Of a stretch of 64,000 nucleotides of DNA, positions 10,492 to 22,629 are shown piece by piece. This DNA is from Sparassis latifolia (lineage: Eukaryota > Basidiomycota > Agaricomycetes > Polyporales > Sparassidaceae). Under the pieces are notes generated by a model. That model was given only the letters and a program-made list of their open reading frames with translations. It did no database searches and was not told the origin of the DNA. Each line of letters starts with the position of its first letter. Within the stretch, counting starts at the first letter, position 1. The translations under genes and the position numbers were made by a program. The stretch spans positions 930,001 through 994,000 of the forward strand of contig CM031558.1 of assembly GCA_018466975.1 (NCBI GenBank), given 5' to 3'.

Positions 10492-12364
10492 ATGTCTCTG
10501 AACGAGTTCCTTGGTGATAACAGTGAGAAGTCGTCATAATCTCGTCCGGTAGAAATGGTCTAACATCACACGTTATATAGCCTTGGGATCGTGGGCTGAC
10601 GAAATGGATGCTCTACCCACTGCTCGTAAGAACTTGCATTCTGTGGGAATTCCGAATGCCGATATCTTCCTTGCAGCGGCCGCTCGGTCGGATGAGGACC
10701 GTGCACGGCCCTCTGATCGTAGGAGGGACGATTTCCTGTCTTCACATCGTGCGTCTACTTTGTAGTGCCATAAATGTGCCGGTGGACAACCATTTCTTCC
10801 ACATAACAGCCGATCGTGCCTCCGGGCATTTCCATGAAGATCTTCCCTTGCCCACGGAACCTCCCTTTACTGCTTTCATAGGAAACTTGGCCTTCGATCT
10901 TACAGAAGGCGAGTTGGAGGATTTCTTTGGCGGATTACAGGTACATCGAATGTAGTTTTCTACCTTCGCATGTTGACCGAAGTTTATGCCCCGTTCTCAG
11001 ACAAACTCTGTCAAAATCATCAAGGATAGAGATGAAAAGCCAAAAGGTTTTGGATATATCGAATTTTCTGAATTGGAAGGCTTGAAAGAAGCCTTGACTA
11101 AATCTGGTGCAGTAAGTGTACTCCACAACAGCATTCACCAGGTTGTCTCATTTTGTCATGATAGAGCCTCGCCGGTCGCACTATCCGCGTGAGCGTTGCC
11201 GAACCTCGTATGTTCTTTGCCATCCTCGCTGTTCACCTAGTAACGCTCCATTCAAGCAAAGGAACGCTCTGGTTTTGGTGGTCACAGTGGCTTCGACGAT
11301 GAAGCCAAATTCGCGAGCAACTGGAGACGTGAGGGCCCCTTGCCCGATCTGCCTTCTTCCCGTGATGCGTCAAGGAGACGAGATGGCCATCAGTCAATGC
11401 GGGAACCCCCTCCGCCGTCTGTATCAGATACGGCCTCTGATTGGCGCTCTTCTCGTGCTCCTGCTCGCTCTTCTACAACGACATCGCTTGACTCTGAGTC
11501 CTCATTCAGGCGTCGTGGATCGGGCTTTAAGGAGGGTGTCCCTCATGGGTCAGCCGAAACTGAAGACAGTTGGACCATGGGCAGCAGGTTCAAGCCAACT
11601 GCGCCTTCGGGGGAGGGACCTGGCAGCCGGTTCGGAAGCATGCGAGGCGTGGTTCCTCCGCGGGATGCGCCCAGTCCACCTGATGAAGGAGATTGGCGCA
11701 GACCCCGCACTCTTTCGCGGAATAGCACGTCACGTACGTACTACTTCTATTGTTAAAACTTGGCCTGGTTGTCTCACATTCGATGTGGAACGCAGCAAGC
11801 GGCTCAACACCTCCAACGCCTCAACTGGCCCGCCGCAAGTTAGAGCTTCTTCCCCGTTCTACCTCCGCATCTGCAACTCCTTCTCCTTTGGCGTCTCCGA
11901 ATCCTTCTACCACCTCAAGTGCGCATCACCGGTCAAACCCGTTCGGTGCCGCGAAGTAAGCAACCTTATAATCAAGTGCTATTATAGCCTGTTCACAATA
12001 ATAACCGATTAGACCCGTGGACGTGTCCGCCAAGGAGATGGCTGCTGAGGAACGCATCGAAAAAGAACGGGAAACGACCAAGGAGCGTGTTTCGCATCAC
12101 ACTATGTCCCGTACGTCTTCACACACGGCTTCGCTACGTGACTACCCGACAGCGCACGCCACACCCCCTGCCTCTGCTGTTGCTAGTCCGACCACTCCCC
12201 AACTCGAGCCACACAAAAGCCTTCCGTCTGCGGCCGGCGCGAATGTTCGACCATCATTCAGCTTCGCGAACGTGGCAGCGGGAAAGAAGGAATACGCTAA
12301 TGATAATGTAGACGGTGATGAATTGCAAGAGATCATCGAGCAGACAGAGGAGGTGAAGATCTGA
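10492..12364 (+). CDS. TIF3: Translation initiation factor eIF4B
   Basis: Stimulates the eIF4A helicase during mRNA scanning. Nine exons: 10492-10522, 10581-10625, 10677-10748, 10810-10940, 11001-11111, 11165-11207, 11257-11733, 11796-11955 and 12013-12364, giving 473 residues. It starts MSLNEFLGDNTLGSWADEMD, the fungal eIF4B signature. One RRM follows (FTAFIGNLAFDL as RNP2, KGFGYIEFSE as RNP1, ending GRTIRVSVAEP). The middle is Arg/Asp/Ser-rich (SNWRREGP, MGSRFKPTAPSG), then RSNPFGAAKPVDVSAKEMAAEER and the C-terminal PSFSFANVAAGKKEYAND. The order of elements matches yeast Tif3. The introns are 49-70 nt, so the gene is unreadable without splicing. Confidence 0.94.
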
Positions 12365-12911
12365 GAGGCGACGAAAATGAGAAACTGGTACGGGGCGATC
12401 TGCACGTTCACTCTTCCTCGCATCGTACGTATCTGTTGTTCTAATCTTATGTATGTATGTGTTCTCTTTGCTGTCGACTACAATTACGTGCCTGCACTCA
12501 GCAGACCGTTCTATAGCTAGTTCACATCAAGGTTTTTGCCATGCGCGTTGCCGTTGCTGCTTTCGCCCTTCACGGGTGGACCAGAGCTTGGACACTGGAA
12601 AATACCTATGGACGTCATCTCCAGGGAATTATCCACCCTATAATTCGCTTAGAGCTCCGATACCACCGGAGACGTCCCTTTTCGGGGGTGTTACACCTAA
12701 AGGTTGCCGCCTACCGGCCGGTTTCGGGGATGAATGGCATCTAACCTTGGCAGTAGTCTTACCCACACACTACGCTCGTGCACTCCAATCTGCGCTTAAA
12801 GTATGGCGACATGGAATGCCAGAGATGTTGAGTATTCATCTATTTTTGCCTATCGACAATTGTAATAGACAAGAACACCAAGTACATGGCTGTCGCAACG
12901 CGTGAGACCCC
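12365..12911. other. Convergent intergenic gap
   Basis: 547 bp between the stops of eIF4B and COX12. A short TATG-type run near 12449-12462 is the only simple repeat noticed. No gene is supported. Confidence 0.45.
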
Positions 12912-13467
12912 TCACGGCTCCAAGGAGGCCGGGAAGGTGCCGTTCTCCCTCTGCTCATCCCACCTGGCGGTCTGGGAAACATGGCACAACAGTCAGAAGA
13001 CGGAAAGGATAAGGTCACAAAGCAGACTCACCCATTCGTCTGAGGTTCCATAGGAACACAGTGCACGCGTATGATCAACAACTGGAACTCGTGTGGTAAA
13101 GACCGACTTACTAGGGCACAGCGAGTTGTATGCACGTTTGAACTGCTTGCAGGGTGCGAAGTCCTCGCCCTTGGCAGCGATACACTTGAAGTAGTCGGTG
13201 TAGTTCTGGAAGCTGATCAACCAGCGGGGAAATCGCTGAGCTCCGTGGAGGACGAATATCGAATTAATGCGCACCAATGCCTGGTCTGGTTGGTGTTCGG
13301 GAAACGAGCTGTGTATTGACTGTGTGAGTGGAACGAAACAATACTTGAATAACGAACACATACCGTCAAAACCGGCAGTCTGCAGGACGTATTTGCTAGC
13401 AAAAGATAATCAGTATTGGCATAAAAACAGAAAGAATACAAAGGGAATACCTGGAGAGATCAGACAT
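12912..13467 (-). CDS. COX12: Cytochrome c oxidase subunit 6b (Cox12)
   Basis: Small intermembrane-space subunit of complex IV, imported by the Mia40 pathway. Six exons in the order of translation: 13451-13467, 13364-13395, 13275-13308, 13112-13212, 13032-13039 and 12912-12971, giving 83 residues, the usual family length. It reads MSDLSSKYVLQTAGFDARFP, then the twin-Cys motifs: C-X9-C (HCFQNYTDYFKC) and C-X10-C (CKQFKRAYNSLC). A Phe replaces the commoner Trp after the first Cys. Exon 5 is only 8 nt and encodes the NEW tripeptide region. The gene is divergent with PRP18, 203 bp between starts. Confidence 0.92.
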
Positions 13468-13670
13468 AGCTAGCGGAGAGGAGGAAAGGTGGGACGAGCG
13501 GAAGTTGAGGTCGGTGATGTGACAGCCGTGCAGGCCCGCGTCGGTCGAGCTCGTTCAGTCTCGGCTGCCCTTCTCGGCCTCAGCCGCCATCGTTCCTCCT
13601 CCTGCCTTCCTCGAACTCACTCCCATTTTCTGATCACCGTGCTCATAGTGGCGGTCACCTGCCCGACGAC

Positions 13671-15032
13671 ATGGACGCCCTCAAGGCAGAAATAGCGACC
13701 AAGCGCAAAGCTCTAGAGCAAGAGCCTACAACTAATGGCCCTCGGCCGACGAAGTACATGCGTCGTGGCGAACTGGAGCGGTTGAGAGAAGAGAACGAGC
13801 GGAAGGAGAAGGAAGAGAAGGGGGAGAAAGAGAGACAGGAAAATGGGCAAGCAGAGGGAAGGGTGACAGTGAGTCGTTCGTGGGGCCTCTCAAGGTATCT
13901 GCAGCTCATGTGCGACTGGAGAACAGGCTTCATCCTCCCGTGCACACACCGATTCTCCTGCTCCTGCTCCGGGTACAAATGCCAGTGCCTCACCGGCACC
14001 GGAGTCTCGCCTGTCCTTCAATATCTCCAATGAGGAGACCATTCGTCGCCTCCGAGCGAAGGGCCAGCCTGTCCGTCTCTTCGGTGAATCTGACAAGGAC
14101 CGCCGTCTCCGATTGCGTGCCCTGGAGCTCATCGAGGAGAAGGATCATGAGCGCCATGGCGGGCAGAACGACTTCAAGAAGGCCCTCGAGGACGTAGAGA
14201 ATGTGGAGAGGTTGATGAGGGATAGACGTGCTCAGGAAGAAGAAGGAAGGGACAAAGGCAAGAAGAGGGAGAGTAGGGAAGGTAGTGGGTCGGACGTTTT
14301 GGACCTTGAGCTCATCAGGACGGACCCGGATAAGCTGTATCCAGTCATATATTACGCCCTCAAGAGGACCCTGAAGGAATGGGAAGAATGGATGGACGAA
14401 CGCCCCGGTGCGTCAGTAGTTTCCCTTAGGAAGCAATGAAACTAAAATTCTGCAGAGCACGTCAAACGTACGACGCAGGGCAAACTAGCTGCTGCTACGC
14501 AGCGGCAGTCCGCCGAGTACCTAAAGCCGCTATTCAAGTTGCTTCGGTCAAGGGTGCGTTTATCTCAATGCCCTTTTCTTTGGCAGATCAACCTTAACGG
14601 TCATTGTCGTCACAGTCTCTTCCTGCGGACATGCTAATTCGCGTGGCTGAAATCGTGCATCACATGCAGAAGCGACAATACCAGAAGGCAAACGATTCAT
14701 ACCTTCGCTTATCAATTGGGAATGCACCGTGGCCCATAGGTGTCACCATGGTCGGGTACGTACTCTCTCCTGATTTGTGACGGTAGGAGTGGCGCTGACG
14801 CACCCGTACAGTATTCATGAACGATCCGCCCGCGAGAAAATCTCAGCAGACCAAGTTGCCCATGTTTTGAATGATGAAGTCAGCCGGAAGTACATCCAAA
14901 GTTTGAAACGGTATTTATTACTTTTGTCTTCAGTGAATGTGCAGTACTAACTCGACATATACGCTCCCCAGATTGTTGACGTTCTCACAAACGAAGTATC
15001 CCCCGGAAGATGTTACACAACTTATGGGGTAG
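13671..15032 (+). CDS. PRP18: Pre-mRNA splicing factor 18
   Basis: Second-step splicing factor that acts with Slu7 and U5 snRNP in 3' splice-site use. Exons 13671-13868, 13927-14407, 14456-14553, 14616-14755, 14812-14910 and 14972-15032 give 358 residues. A charged N-terminal coiled coil (residues 1-66) is followed by the SFM/PRP4-like motif ISNEETIRRLRAKGQPVRLFGE and then the helical Prp18 domain: ALKRTLKEWEEWMD, LKPLFKLLRSR, IVHHMQKRQYQKANDSYLRLSIGNAPWPIGVTMVG and the conserved loop IHERSAREKI. The ending LTFSQTKYPPEDVTQLMG matches the family. No domain is missing. Confidence 0.95.
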
Positions 15033-15232
15033 CAAGGTCGATAATGTACGTTTTTTGTCACTCTTGGACTCATCGTGCAGACATGTCGTCAAATTGACCA
15101 CGATCCCCTGGTTAAGCTTCTGAGTGTATCTATGCTGTATTACTTCATGTATATCTCCAGAGTCAGAACCATGTCACAGAGGAGGGAATTGCAACAGCGA
15201 CATTATAAAGGGAAGTGGTGGGCGATGCCCAT

Positions 15233-17307
15233 TCATCTCTTTCCGCTCTTGCCCTTCTTTCCGCGCATGTCGACGTCTTGTACTGCACTCGCATGATCTG
15301 TCGCTTTAATATGTGCAAATAATTTTGTGCGGCTGTCGAACTGCGAGTTACAAATGTTACACCGCTATTTGTCCATCAGAAATGGGATGAAGGTGAACGG
15401 AGATTGCGCACCAACTTCGCCGTAATGTTGTCGCCTCGCGCTTTCTTCTCTGCCTCCTTCGCACGCCTCTTCTCTCGCTTCGATGGTTCTGGCTGTGGAT
15501 TAGTTTGGCCTTCACTGGAATCAGCAGCCTCATCGTCCTGCGAAGGCTTGAGTCTCTGTCCAGACTCGACGGGAAGACCTTCTGGTGCATTACTGGCCTG
15601 GCCTTGAGAGCGACTCTTGGTCCTCCCTTCCGTCTTCAGAGGAACATCTGGAGAGGATGTCTTCTTGCCCTTCCGCGGTGATTTTGACGGACAGGCCACC
15701 TTTTCCTCAGCGTCGTCGTCATTCACGTCGTCTGCCTCGTGCGTCACTGTAGGAGTAGGTGATCTTGGCGGTTCCTCAGCTGCGACCTCGTCCAACAAAG
15801 TGTCTCCGAGGTCATTATCACCATTCTCAGCTTCGTCCGCTTCCAGATCCTCCTCTCCTTCCACATGCAACCCCAGCTCCTCGTCGTCTTCCTGCATCTG
15901 TTTCCGCAGCATCTCGACAGCCTTCAGATGTTTCTTGCTTCGCTCGTGGCTGTCCCACGCGGCCTCACTGCGGAAGCTCTTCCCGCACGCCACGCACTCC
16001 CACTCCTCCGGGTCCTCGGTGCCCTCTGCGGCAGCCCACTCGAGGTCGGCCGCATCGTCTTCGCGCGCAGCCTTCTGCCACTCCTGCTCCACAAACTGCT
16101 GCTCTGGGGGCACCTGCTGTGTCGCGGGGCGCGAGACGGGAGTACGTGTGCCTGGAGTAGAGGTTTGGGATTGACGAGCCAGGTGCGCCTTGTACCGGGG
16201 ATCACGTTTGCGGATGAACATCACCAAGGACTGCGGGTGCGAAATAAGGGAGGGTTATGTCTTAGTGGATAATTTGTACACACCCTTACAGTGTCATTGT
16301 ACTCCTTGCGAGCATCGTCGCGAGCCTTCTTATTGTCACGTTCCATGAGCCTGCAAAATCAGCGTTACTTCTTGCGAGAGAAACAGATGCGTAAGATGAA
16401 TACCTGCGAACACGACGGTCTGGAGCTTCGGATACGTTCCACGCCTCCATCCAGGTGAAGTCCTTGTTCGTGACGAAATTCATCCAATAGTTGTAGAAGG
16501 TACGGGCTGCTTTATCCTGCTGACCCTTGGAAACTGGGACCCAAGGCCAAGTAGAGTAGCCAAATGAGGGAAATGGGACGTCGATCCACTGGCACTCGTC
16601 ATGGGCGAGGCGATCGAAGAGGTTGCGGTACAGTGTGTAGAAACTCTGGGCATCGGTCATTCAGCGCGGCATTGCCCACAGAAAGGGAGATGCGCACATC
16701 TTTTCCATCGTCGAATCCTTCGTAAATTGTGGTGTTGAAAAATTGCGCCAAATGCCTCACTGTTAATCCACGATCGCGGGCACGAGGTGGCGGTGCGCCT
16801 GTCTTGATATCCTCGAATACGGTCTGCGCGTCAGGTTCGGGAAGGAGGGAGGCCCTATGGCTGTCATACCAAGCCCGCTCCTACTTAGGGTAGTCTATGA
16901 GTGAGTACACGGAATATTGCAACACTCAGCCGAACTTACTTGCTCGTCACTCAGAACCTGGAATTCGTCTGCGTTCAGCATATGATGGAGCGATCGGTGT
17001 AATCGAGCTGCTTGCCTCGTAAGCCTGTTGTATCGCCGCAAAGCGCTTCGTCGCGCCTTCTATGTCTTCTTGGTTCTTGTCTGGATGGTGCAAAAGGGCT
17101 AATTTCCGGAAGGACCTCTGCAATGGAAGGCGGAACATTAAACGTTGAAGACTGCAATGAATGGGTATAGGACAGACTGAGAACCTTTATCTCGTCCGCC
17201 GTAGCAGACTCGTCGACGTCGAGAAGAGCATAATAATCTGGAACGCCTGGCTCGGCGATGCCTTGCTCTGCTGGAGCGCCACCCGCTGTCGATTCACCGT
17301 TACCCAT
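15233..17307 (-). CDS. JJJ1: J-domain protein JJJ1/DNAJC21
   Basis: Cytosolic Hsp40 that works with Ssa-type Hsp70 and Rei1 in late 60S ribosome maturation. Eight exons in translation order: 17185-17307, 17016-17117, 16940-16957, 16698-16880, 16404-16645, 16284-16350, 15412-16230 and 15233-15364, giving 561 residues. The J domain spans about residues 22-95 with the HPD motif in LLHHPDKN. Then come the JJJ1-specific block [12 protein letters not shown]...WPWVPVS, a first zinc finger ([23 protein letters not shown]), an acidic stretch, and a second finger ([23 protein letters not shown]). That second finger appears only if a 47 nt intron (15365-15411) is removed; otherwise a stop at 15376 would truncate the protein. 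Intron 2 has a GC donor. Confidence 0.94.
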
Positions 17308-17483
17308 GGCGGTACATTTTTCCTAGTAGTACAGGAATGACTCAGTACACAAATCTATCCAACGGATCTCATCTCGATTCTTATGCACGTGACTGGGAGC
17401 TCTGCGCGGCAGCAGGACAACTGTCGCGGTGTTCTCCAGCGCACCTCCACCACCTTCCCACCACCCAAAAAAAAGAGAGAGAG

Positions 17484-18006
17484 ATGTCTGGAATATTCGG
17501 ATCAGTGGGAAGCTCGTCGTTGAGCTCGCCTTCATCTTCCGGTGCAGTCCTTCCTCGCGTCGTGTGCCAGGCTTCAACTCATCCGCTCCCCAGACATGGC
17601 AGCGCGTAAAGAAGCCATGATGAGTTCTATACGCAGTGAGATCGCCCTCGCCAACGCGCAGGAACTCATGAACGTCCGTGTATCCCAGCGTGTCACTCCC
17701 GTACTCCACTCACAGCTCTGGTCAGAAAACGAACGAGAAATGCTTCGCCAAGTGTATCACCAAGCCGTCAACTTCATTATCGGGCTCAGAAGAGGTCTGT
17801 GCAGTCATGCGACGTGTTTTCTGTAATGTTGACCGAGTTGGGATCTGTCATGCAGACCTGTCTTTCAAACTGCCTTAATCGTTACATGGAAGCATGTGAG
17901 TCTATACCCTCGTCCGCTCTTTGATGGGCTCACCCTGTGTCCAGTCAACATCGTGAGCAAAACGTATGTGTCGCGCCTCAGCCGAGAGCGCTTGGACCAT
18001 CCATAA
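17484..18006 (+). CDS. TIM13: Small TIM chaperone Tim13
   Basis: Partner of Tim8 in the intermembrane-space chaperone that escorts hydrophobic precursors to TIM22/SAM. Exons 17484-17541, 17594-17673, 17726-17794, 17856-17895 and 17945-18006 give 102 residues. The twin C-X3-C motifs are plain: KCFAKCITKPSTSLSGSE and TCLSNCLNRYMEAFNIVSKTY. The helical segments EIALANAQELMN and YVSRLSRERLD fit Tim13 better than Tim8, Tim9 or Tim10. It is divergent with JJJ1 (176 bp between starts) and converges with UBA4 at about 110 bp. Assignment to Tim13 rather than a sister small TIM is probable. Confidence 0.88.
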
Positions 18007-18115
18007 TTGCCGTGGGCCGCCCTTGCATGTATACATTATTTACCGATAATCATACGCACCTAGCTCTGTTTTCGAGCGACCCTGACATGCACCGCAGACC
18101 GTACAGTCACCTGCT

Positions 18116-19689
18116 CTAGTACACAGGAAAATTACTGTCCACGTCTCTTGACCACGCCCTCAACCCGCCCACCAGGTCCTTCACCACTCCCGTTGCGCCC
18201 GCATTCCGCAGAGCCTCGGCGGCGAGTTGGGAGTCATTGCCGAGACGACATACAAAATACACTTCGTCATTCGGTGCTGTAGCACTGTTTCCGGCTCCTG
18301 CCAACTTCTCGTCCTCGCAAGCTAGTTGAGGTAAGATGGATGAAGGATTAGCTACGAAGTCCTTGACGGGAACGTCTGGTGGGTGGATTGGTGCGCAGGA
18401 CACAGCAGTAACACACAGAAAGACACGCACTAGTCGATCCTGGCAGGTGGCAAATCCCGAATTCCGTGCGCGGTCGCACGTCAATTATTCGTACGTTCTG
18501 TCTCGAATCTATAATTTTCTTCAGGTCCTAGAGACACGATTCGTCAGTCGTTCTCCAGTACGCAGTAAAAACCCAGATACTGACTGTAGCTCGTATGCGG
18601 GAGTCAGGACCTCCCTGCGCAAGTCCTCTGATGGCCCAGTCCGGTCGCTCGCCACCGCAAAAAGCGACATAGTCTGTCTCCTCTACTCTGCCCACTTTCT
18701 CGCCCTCATTGCCGCAAGCGGGGCACGTTGGCCGCCGTGCGCGAAGTTTAATGCTACGAAACGGTGGCGTATTGAGCGCAGAGAATACGAGCAAGGACGG
18801 TTTGCCATCTGAACACCATTTTAGAAGACTGCAGTACTTACGCTGCGGGGAGGAAGTTCCTCACGGACTTACCATGCAAGCCTGTGATTATTTTGATCGC
18901 TTCGAGAGCCTGTAGATTCCCGATGATCCCAGTTATCACGCCCAATATTCCCAGTTCCTCGCACCCTCCGGTCATCTCCGGAGCAGGCGGTTTGGGGAAG
19001 ACGCATCTGAAGCATGGGCCCTCGCCGGGTCCCAGGTTGTACGTGCACAACTGGCCGTCGAATCGCTGTGCTGCACCACTGACAAGGGGACGATGGAGGC
19101 GCACAGCAGTGTCAGAGAGGAGGTAGCGGGTGGGAAGGTTGTCCGTGCAGTCGAGAATAATGTCATACGGGGCGAGAGACGCGAGCGCGTTGGTGCGCGT
19201 GAGGGCGGTGGTGATGGCATCCACACGGACTCGGGAGTTGATCCTGGACGGGGACTGCAGTGTCAGTGAGAATGGAGGAGACATACTGGAGAGATGGACA
19301 ACACTGTTTTACGGCTTCGGCCGCAGAGGTGGCCTTGGGTACGCCGACTGTACGTTCGGTATGGAGGATTTGACGCTGGAGGTTAGAAAGCTCGACGACA
19401 TCGTGATCTATGATCGCTAGTCTGCCTGTGGTACATGAGCGACAAGCAGAACCAAAGGCTGAGGGACGAACCGACGCCGGCCGCTGCGAGGTACTGGAGA
19501 GCGGGGCAGCCGAGGCCGCCTGCTCCGACGACGGCGACGGAAGCGTGCTGCAGCTTGAGTTGTCCTGCAGCGAGATCACGACTGTCTGTACTCGTCTGCA
19601 GTGTCGAGAGACCTACCTGAGAGACCAAAGCCGTCGAGGACCATCTGCCTGCCATACCTCCTGTAGTCTTCTAGCGGGAGTGCGGCCAT
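18116..19689 (-). CDS. UBA4: Adenylyl- and sulfurtransferase Uba4/MOCS3
   Basis: E1-like enzyme that activates Urm1 (and usually MOCS2A) for tRNA thiolation and protein urmylation. Seven exons in translation order: 19617-19689, 19472-19564, 19287-19425, 18873-19243, 18585-18808, 18431-18527 and 18116-18375, giving 418 residues. The adenylation domain has [21 protein letters not shown], the Arg finger NLQRQILH and the acidic [12 protein letters not shown]. Zn-binding pairs are CFRC and CPAC. The C-terminal rhodanese domain has the catalytic Cys in [15 protein letters not shown]. The start chosen lacks the N-terminal coiled coil of many homologues, so an unseen upstream exon is possible. Starts of UBA4 and APC10 are only 134 bp apart. 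Confidence 0.93.
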
Positions 19690-19823
19690 GCTTGATTGTC
19701 AGGGACAGACATGGTCACTCGAGAGATCAACAAAGGGCACCACTCACTCTCCCCGTACTCGCACTCCACGGACCCCTCTCCCTCACCCGAGTACAGCCAG
19801 CACAGCTAGCAACGTAGATACTA

Positions 19824-20614
19824 ATGTCTAGCGTCAGTGCGAACGGCCTCTCAGCTGCAATCGTCAATCATCCCGGGCAGCAGCTGCCCATGGATGGCAC
19901 GCCGCTCATGCATCCAGGTGAGTCCATCCAGTACTTCGCACCACGCCTGCGAATCGCCTCTCAACAAACCCACCAGGGCGCAAGACCCCCCATCTTCCTT
20001 GGCCCGACATCGGCCAGCTCGCCAAATGGTCCGTCTCGTCTTTCAAGTTTGGCTTCGGGCCTGAGTGCCTGCAAGACGACGACCCGGATACCTTCTGGCA
20101 GTATGTCGCTAATCTCTACGAGCAGGCACTCACTACGATGGCACACACAGCTCGGACGGCCCACAACCTCACTTCGTGACCATCGAGTTCCCGCGCAAAG
20201 TTGCCATTCAGGTGTGCTTTGCATTCTCCCCAATACTATTTTTCTCCGCTGACAATGGCGGTGCGGCCTCGTGCAGAAGGTCAGCGTGTGCCTCAGCTTC
20301 CCGCTCGACGACTCCTACACTCCTGCCACGATCGCCGTCCGCGCAGGCACGGGCCCGAGCGACCTGCAGGATGTGCGCGTCGTCTCGCTCGAAAAGCCGG
20401 ACGGCTGGATCACCTTCGACATCTCCGCCGAGCCCAATGATGACGGCGACGGCTTGTACGTCCAATCCCCGGCCCACCGTCTGTAACTGACATACGCCTG
20501 TGTGATAGCAAACCGGTGCAGGCATACGTCCTGCAGATGATCGTCCTCTCTAACCACATGAACGGCAAGGACACGCATGTTCGTGGGCTCCGTGTGCTCG
20601 GGCCTATTGAGTAG
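19824..20614 (+). CDS. DOC1: Anaphase-promoting complex subunit 10
   Basis: Substrate-recognition (D-box co-receptor) subunit of the APC/C ubiquitin ligase. Exons 19824-19917, 19977-20100, 20151-20211, 20277-20455 and 20509-20614 give 187 residues, the usual length. It is almost entirely one DOC domain (jelly-roll): IGQLAKWSVSSFKFGFG, CLQDDDPDTFWHSDGPQPHFVTIEF, VCLSFPLDDSYTPATIAVRAG, DGWITFDI, and the closing VLSNHMNGKDTHVRGLRVLGP. No C-terminal IR dipeptide is seen; it ends GPIE, unlike human APC10, so the Cdc27-binding tail may differ or lie in an unseen exon. Confidence 0.93.
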
Positions 20615-20633
20615 GTGATCTCGTCCTTCAAAG

Positions 20634-21163
<530 letters not shown>

Positions 21164-21252
21164 TTATGTTCTCATTCCCGACTATCCTCATCACCAGTTC
21201 CACACCACGCCACGTAGTTCAACTTGTATTCATTGGGTCATCCAGTGTCGTC

Positions 21253-22142
21253 TCATTCCAATACACCACTGCCTATACCGTGAGAGAGCCCTGTACCCAT
21301 CGCACCGACCAACATGCTCGTCCTGTTGCTGACAGCGTGCTTCATCTCCTTGTGGATCGTCTGCCCGGCCTCACACGCCAATCGGAATATGTCCGCAAAT
21401 CGGTCTACGTGTAGTCGCGTCTCCAGAGTCAATAGAGTGACTTTCTTCGTCCTGGGTATGACCGCGACTGTGACATGGGGCAAGTCGTTCTCTTCCAACA
21501 TATTCAGATCGAGCATTGTCGACGCTGAGTGCACACCACCAGTGACAGCACACACGAAGTCGTACAGTGGGATGCCTGCCGTGGTCAGCGCGAGAGTGGT
21601 TGCATTGATGCATGCTTGCAGTAGTCCGCCATCCTGTTGAAGAACCTGGATGTAGATGTCGATTTGAGAGCGGGGATAAAGGTTCGTCTGTACGACAGGC
21701 TCGAAAGTCGACTTGACCGTGGACGCAAGCTCAAGCACTCGCCTGGAGACTTGGTCAGATAATGATCAGTTGCATCGAGGGAATAGCGGGGTGTGTCGGG
21801 CTCACCTGTCCGCACGAGCCCGCCGACGTCGCTCTCCGGTGCTGAAGGGCAAGATGTTCACTTCCACATTAATGTTTGCACGATCGTGGAGTGTCTGTGA
21901 GCGCATCTTGGCTTCCCGAGGTCCGAAAACGGACACAGAAACCTGAGTCAGGCCATGGGTCAAGGTGGCCGAGCCGTCTGCAACGCCTTGCTGAGAGAGC
22001 TCTATAGTGATGTCCCGCAGTTCGTACTGGCGTCTTCCGTCTGAGCGATAACCGCCATCATTGAGAATCTCGACTCTGGAGCTCTGCAATGGGAACAGGC
22101 AGTGAGGATCTAATACAAGGCTTAATGTTGAAAACAGACCAT
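21253..22142 (-). CDS. SKI6: Exosome subunit Ski6/Rrp41
   Basis: RNase PH-fold ring subunit of the RNA exosome (3'-5' RNA processing and decay). Three exons in translation order: 22140-22142, 21806-22083 and 21253-21742, giving 256 residues. The first exon is just the ATG; the joined start MSSRVEILNDGGYRSDGRRQYELR is the family N-terminus. RNase PH features follow: DGSATLTHGLTQVSVSVFGP, ILPFSTGERRRR, LYPRSQIDIYIQVLQQDGGLLQACINATTLAL and AGIPLYDFVCAVTGG. The 56 nt leader intron (22084-22139) is in an otherwise open frame, so a longer N-terminus is conceivable. A repeat (22247-22410) lies in its 5' flank. Confidence 0.93.
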
Positions 22143-22246
22143 GGTTCTGGCGGAAGAGTGTCTGACCAACGAACGTCGAACGCCGCGCCATCGACGCGCG
22201 CCGGTATGCCGTTACTGCCAATATTGTTCCTCCCGCAGTCCCGCTA

Positions 22247-22410
22247 CCTTCCTCCAAATCTGAACGACGGTATGATTAGAGATATGGCCAATGAAGAAGG
22301 GGGCGATCCATTCCCCTTACTCCTCCATTCAAGATGTACGAGTGTATACGCTGAGCTTAGGCAAGTTTTCTGGCTGTTATAGAGTTGAGGCTTTGAAGCG
22401 TCAAACCGGC
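22247..22410. repeat. Direct repeat, copy 2 (SKI6 5' flank)
   Basis: Second copy of the unit seen at 20634-20790, starting about 105 bp upstream of the SKI6 ATG. It probably holds promoter or leader sequence of SKI6. It is 10 bp longer near its right end (GGCTTTGAAGCG) and lacks a CTTC insertion found in copy 1. Confidence 0.88.
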
Positions 22411-22629
22411 AGGAATAGAAGACAGGTCACCATAAACCGATATACATTACGATAGACATTACAACACATCCTAATAGTGGACTATCTAACAATAACTGAA
22501 CAATCGCCAAAGCACTCTACAGGATACCTGAGCTAATGCCGTGACTCCAAGAAAATCGAGAAGTGTAGCGCGAAATATGTACCATGTGCATCCACAAACA
22601 ATGGAATGTCTCTACAGTCCCATTTTGCA

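Noticed and set aside
15376..15411. Stop codon ending JJJ1 at 15376
   Set aside because: It lies inside a 47 nt intron; splicing restores the second zinc finger [23 protein letters not shown] expected of the family.
15617..16174. Ser-rich 185-codon ORF antisense to JJJ1
   Set aside because: It arises from the acidic/low-complexity part of JJJ1 read backwards.
22089..22382. 97-codon ORF running through repeat copy 2
   Set aside because: The corresponding frame in copy 1 is broken by stops and indels, so the repeat is not conserved as coding sequence.
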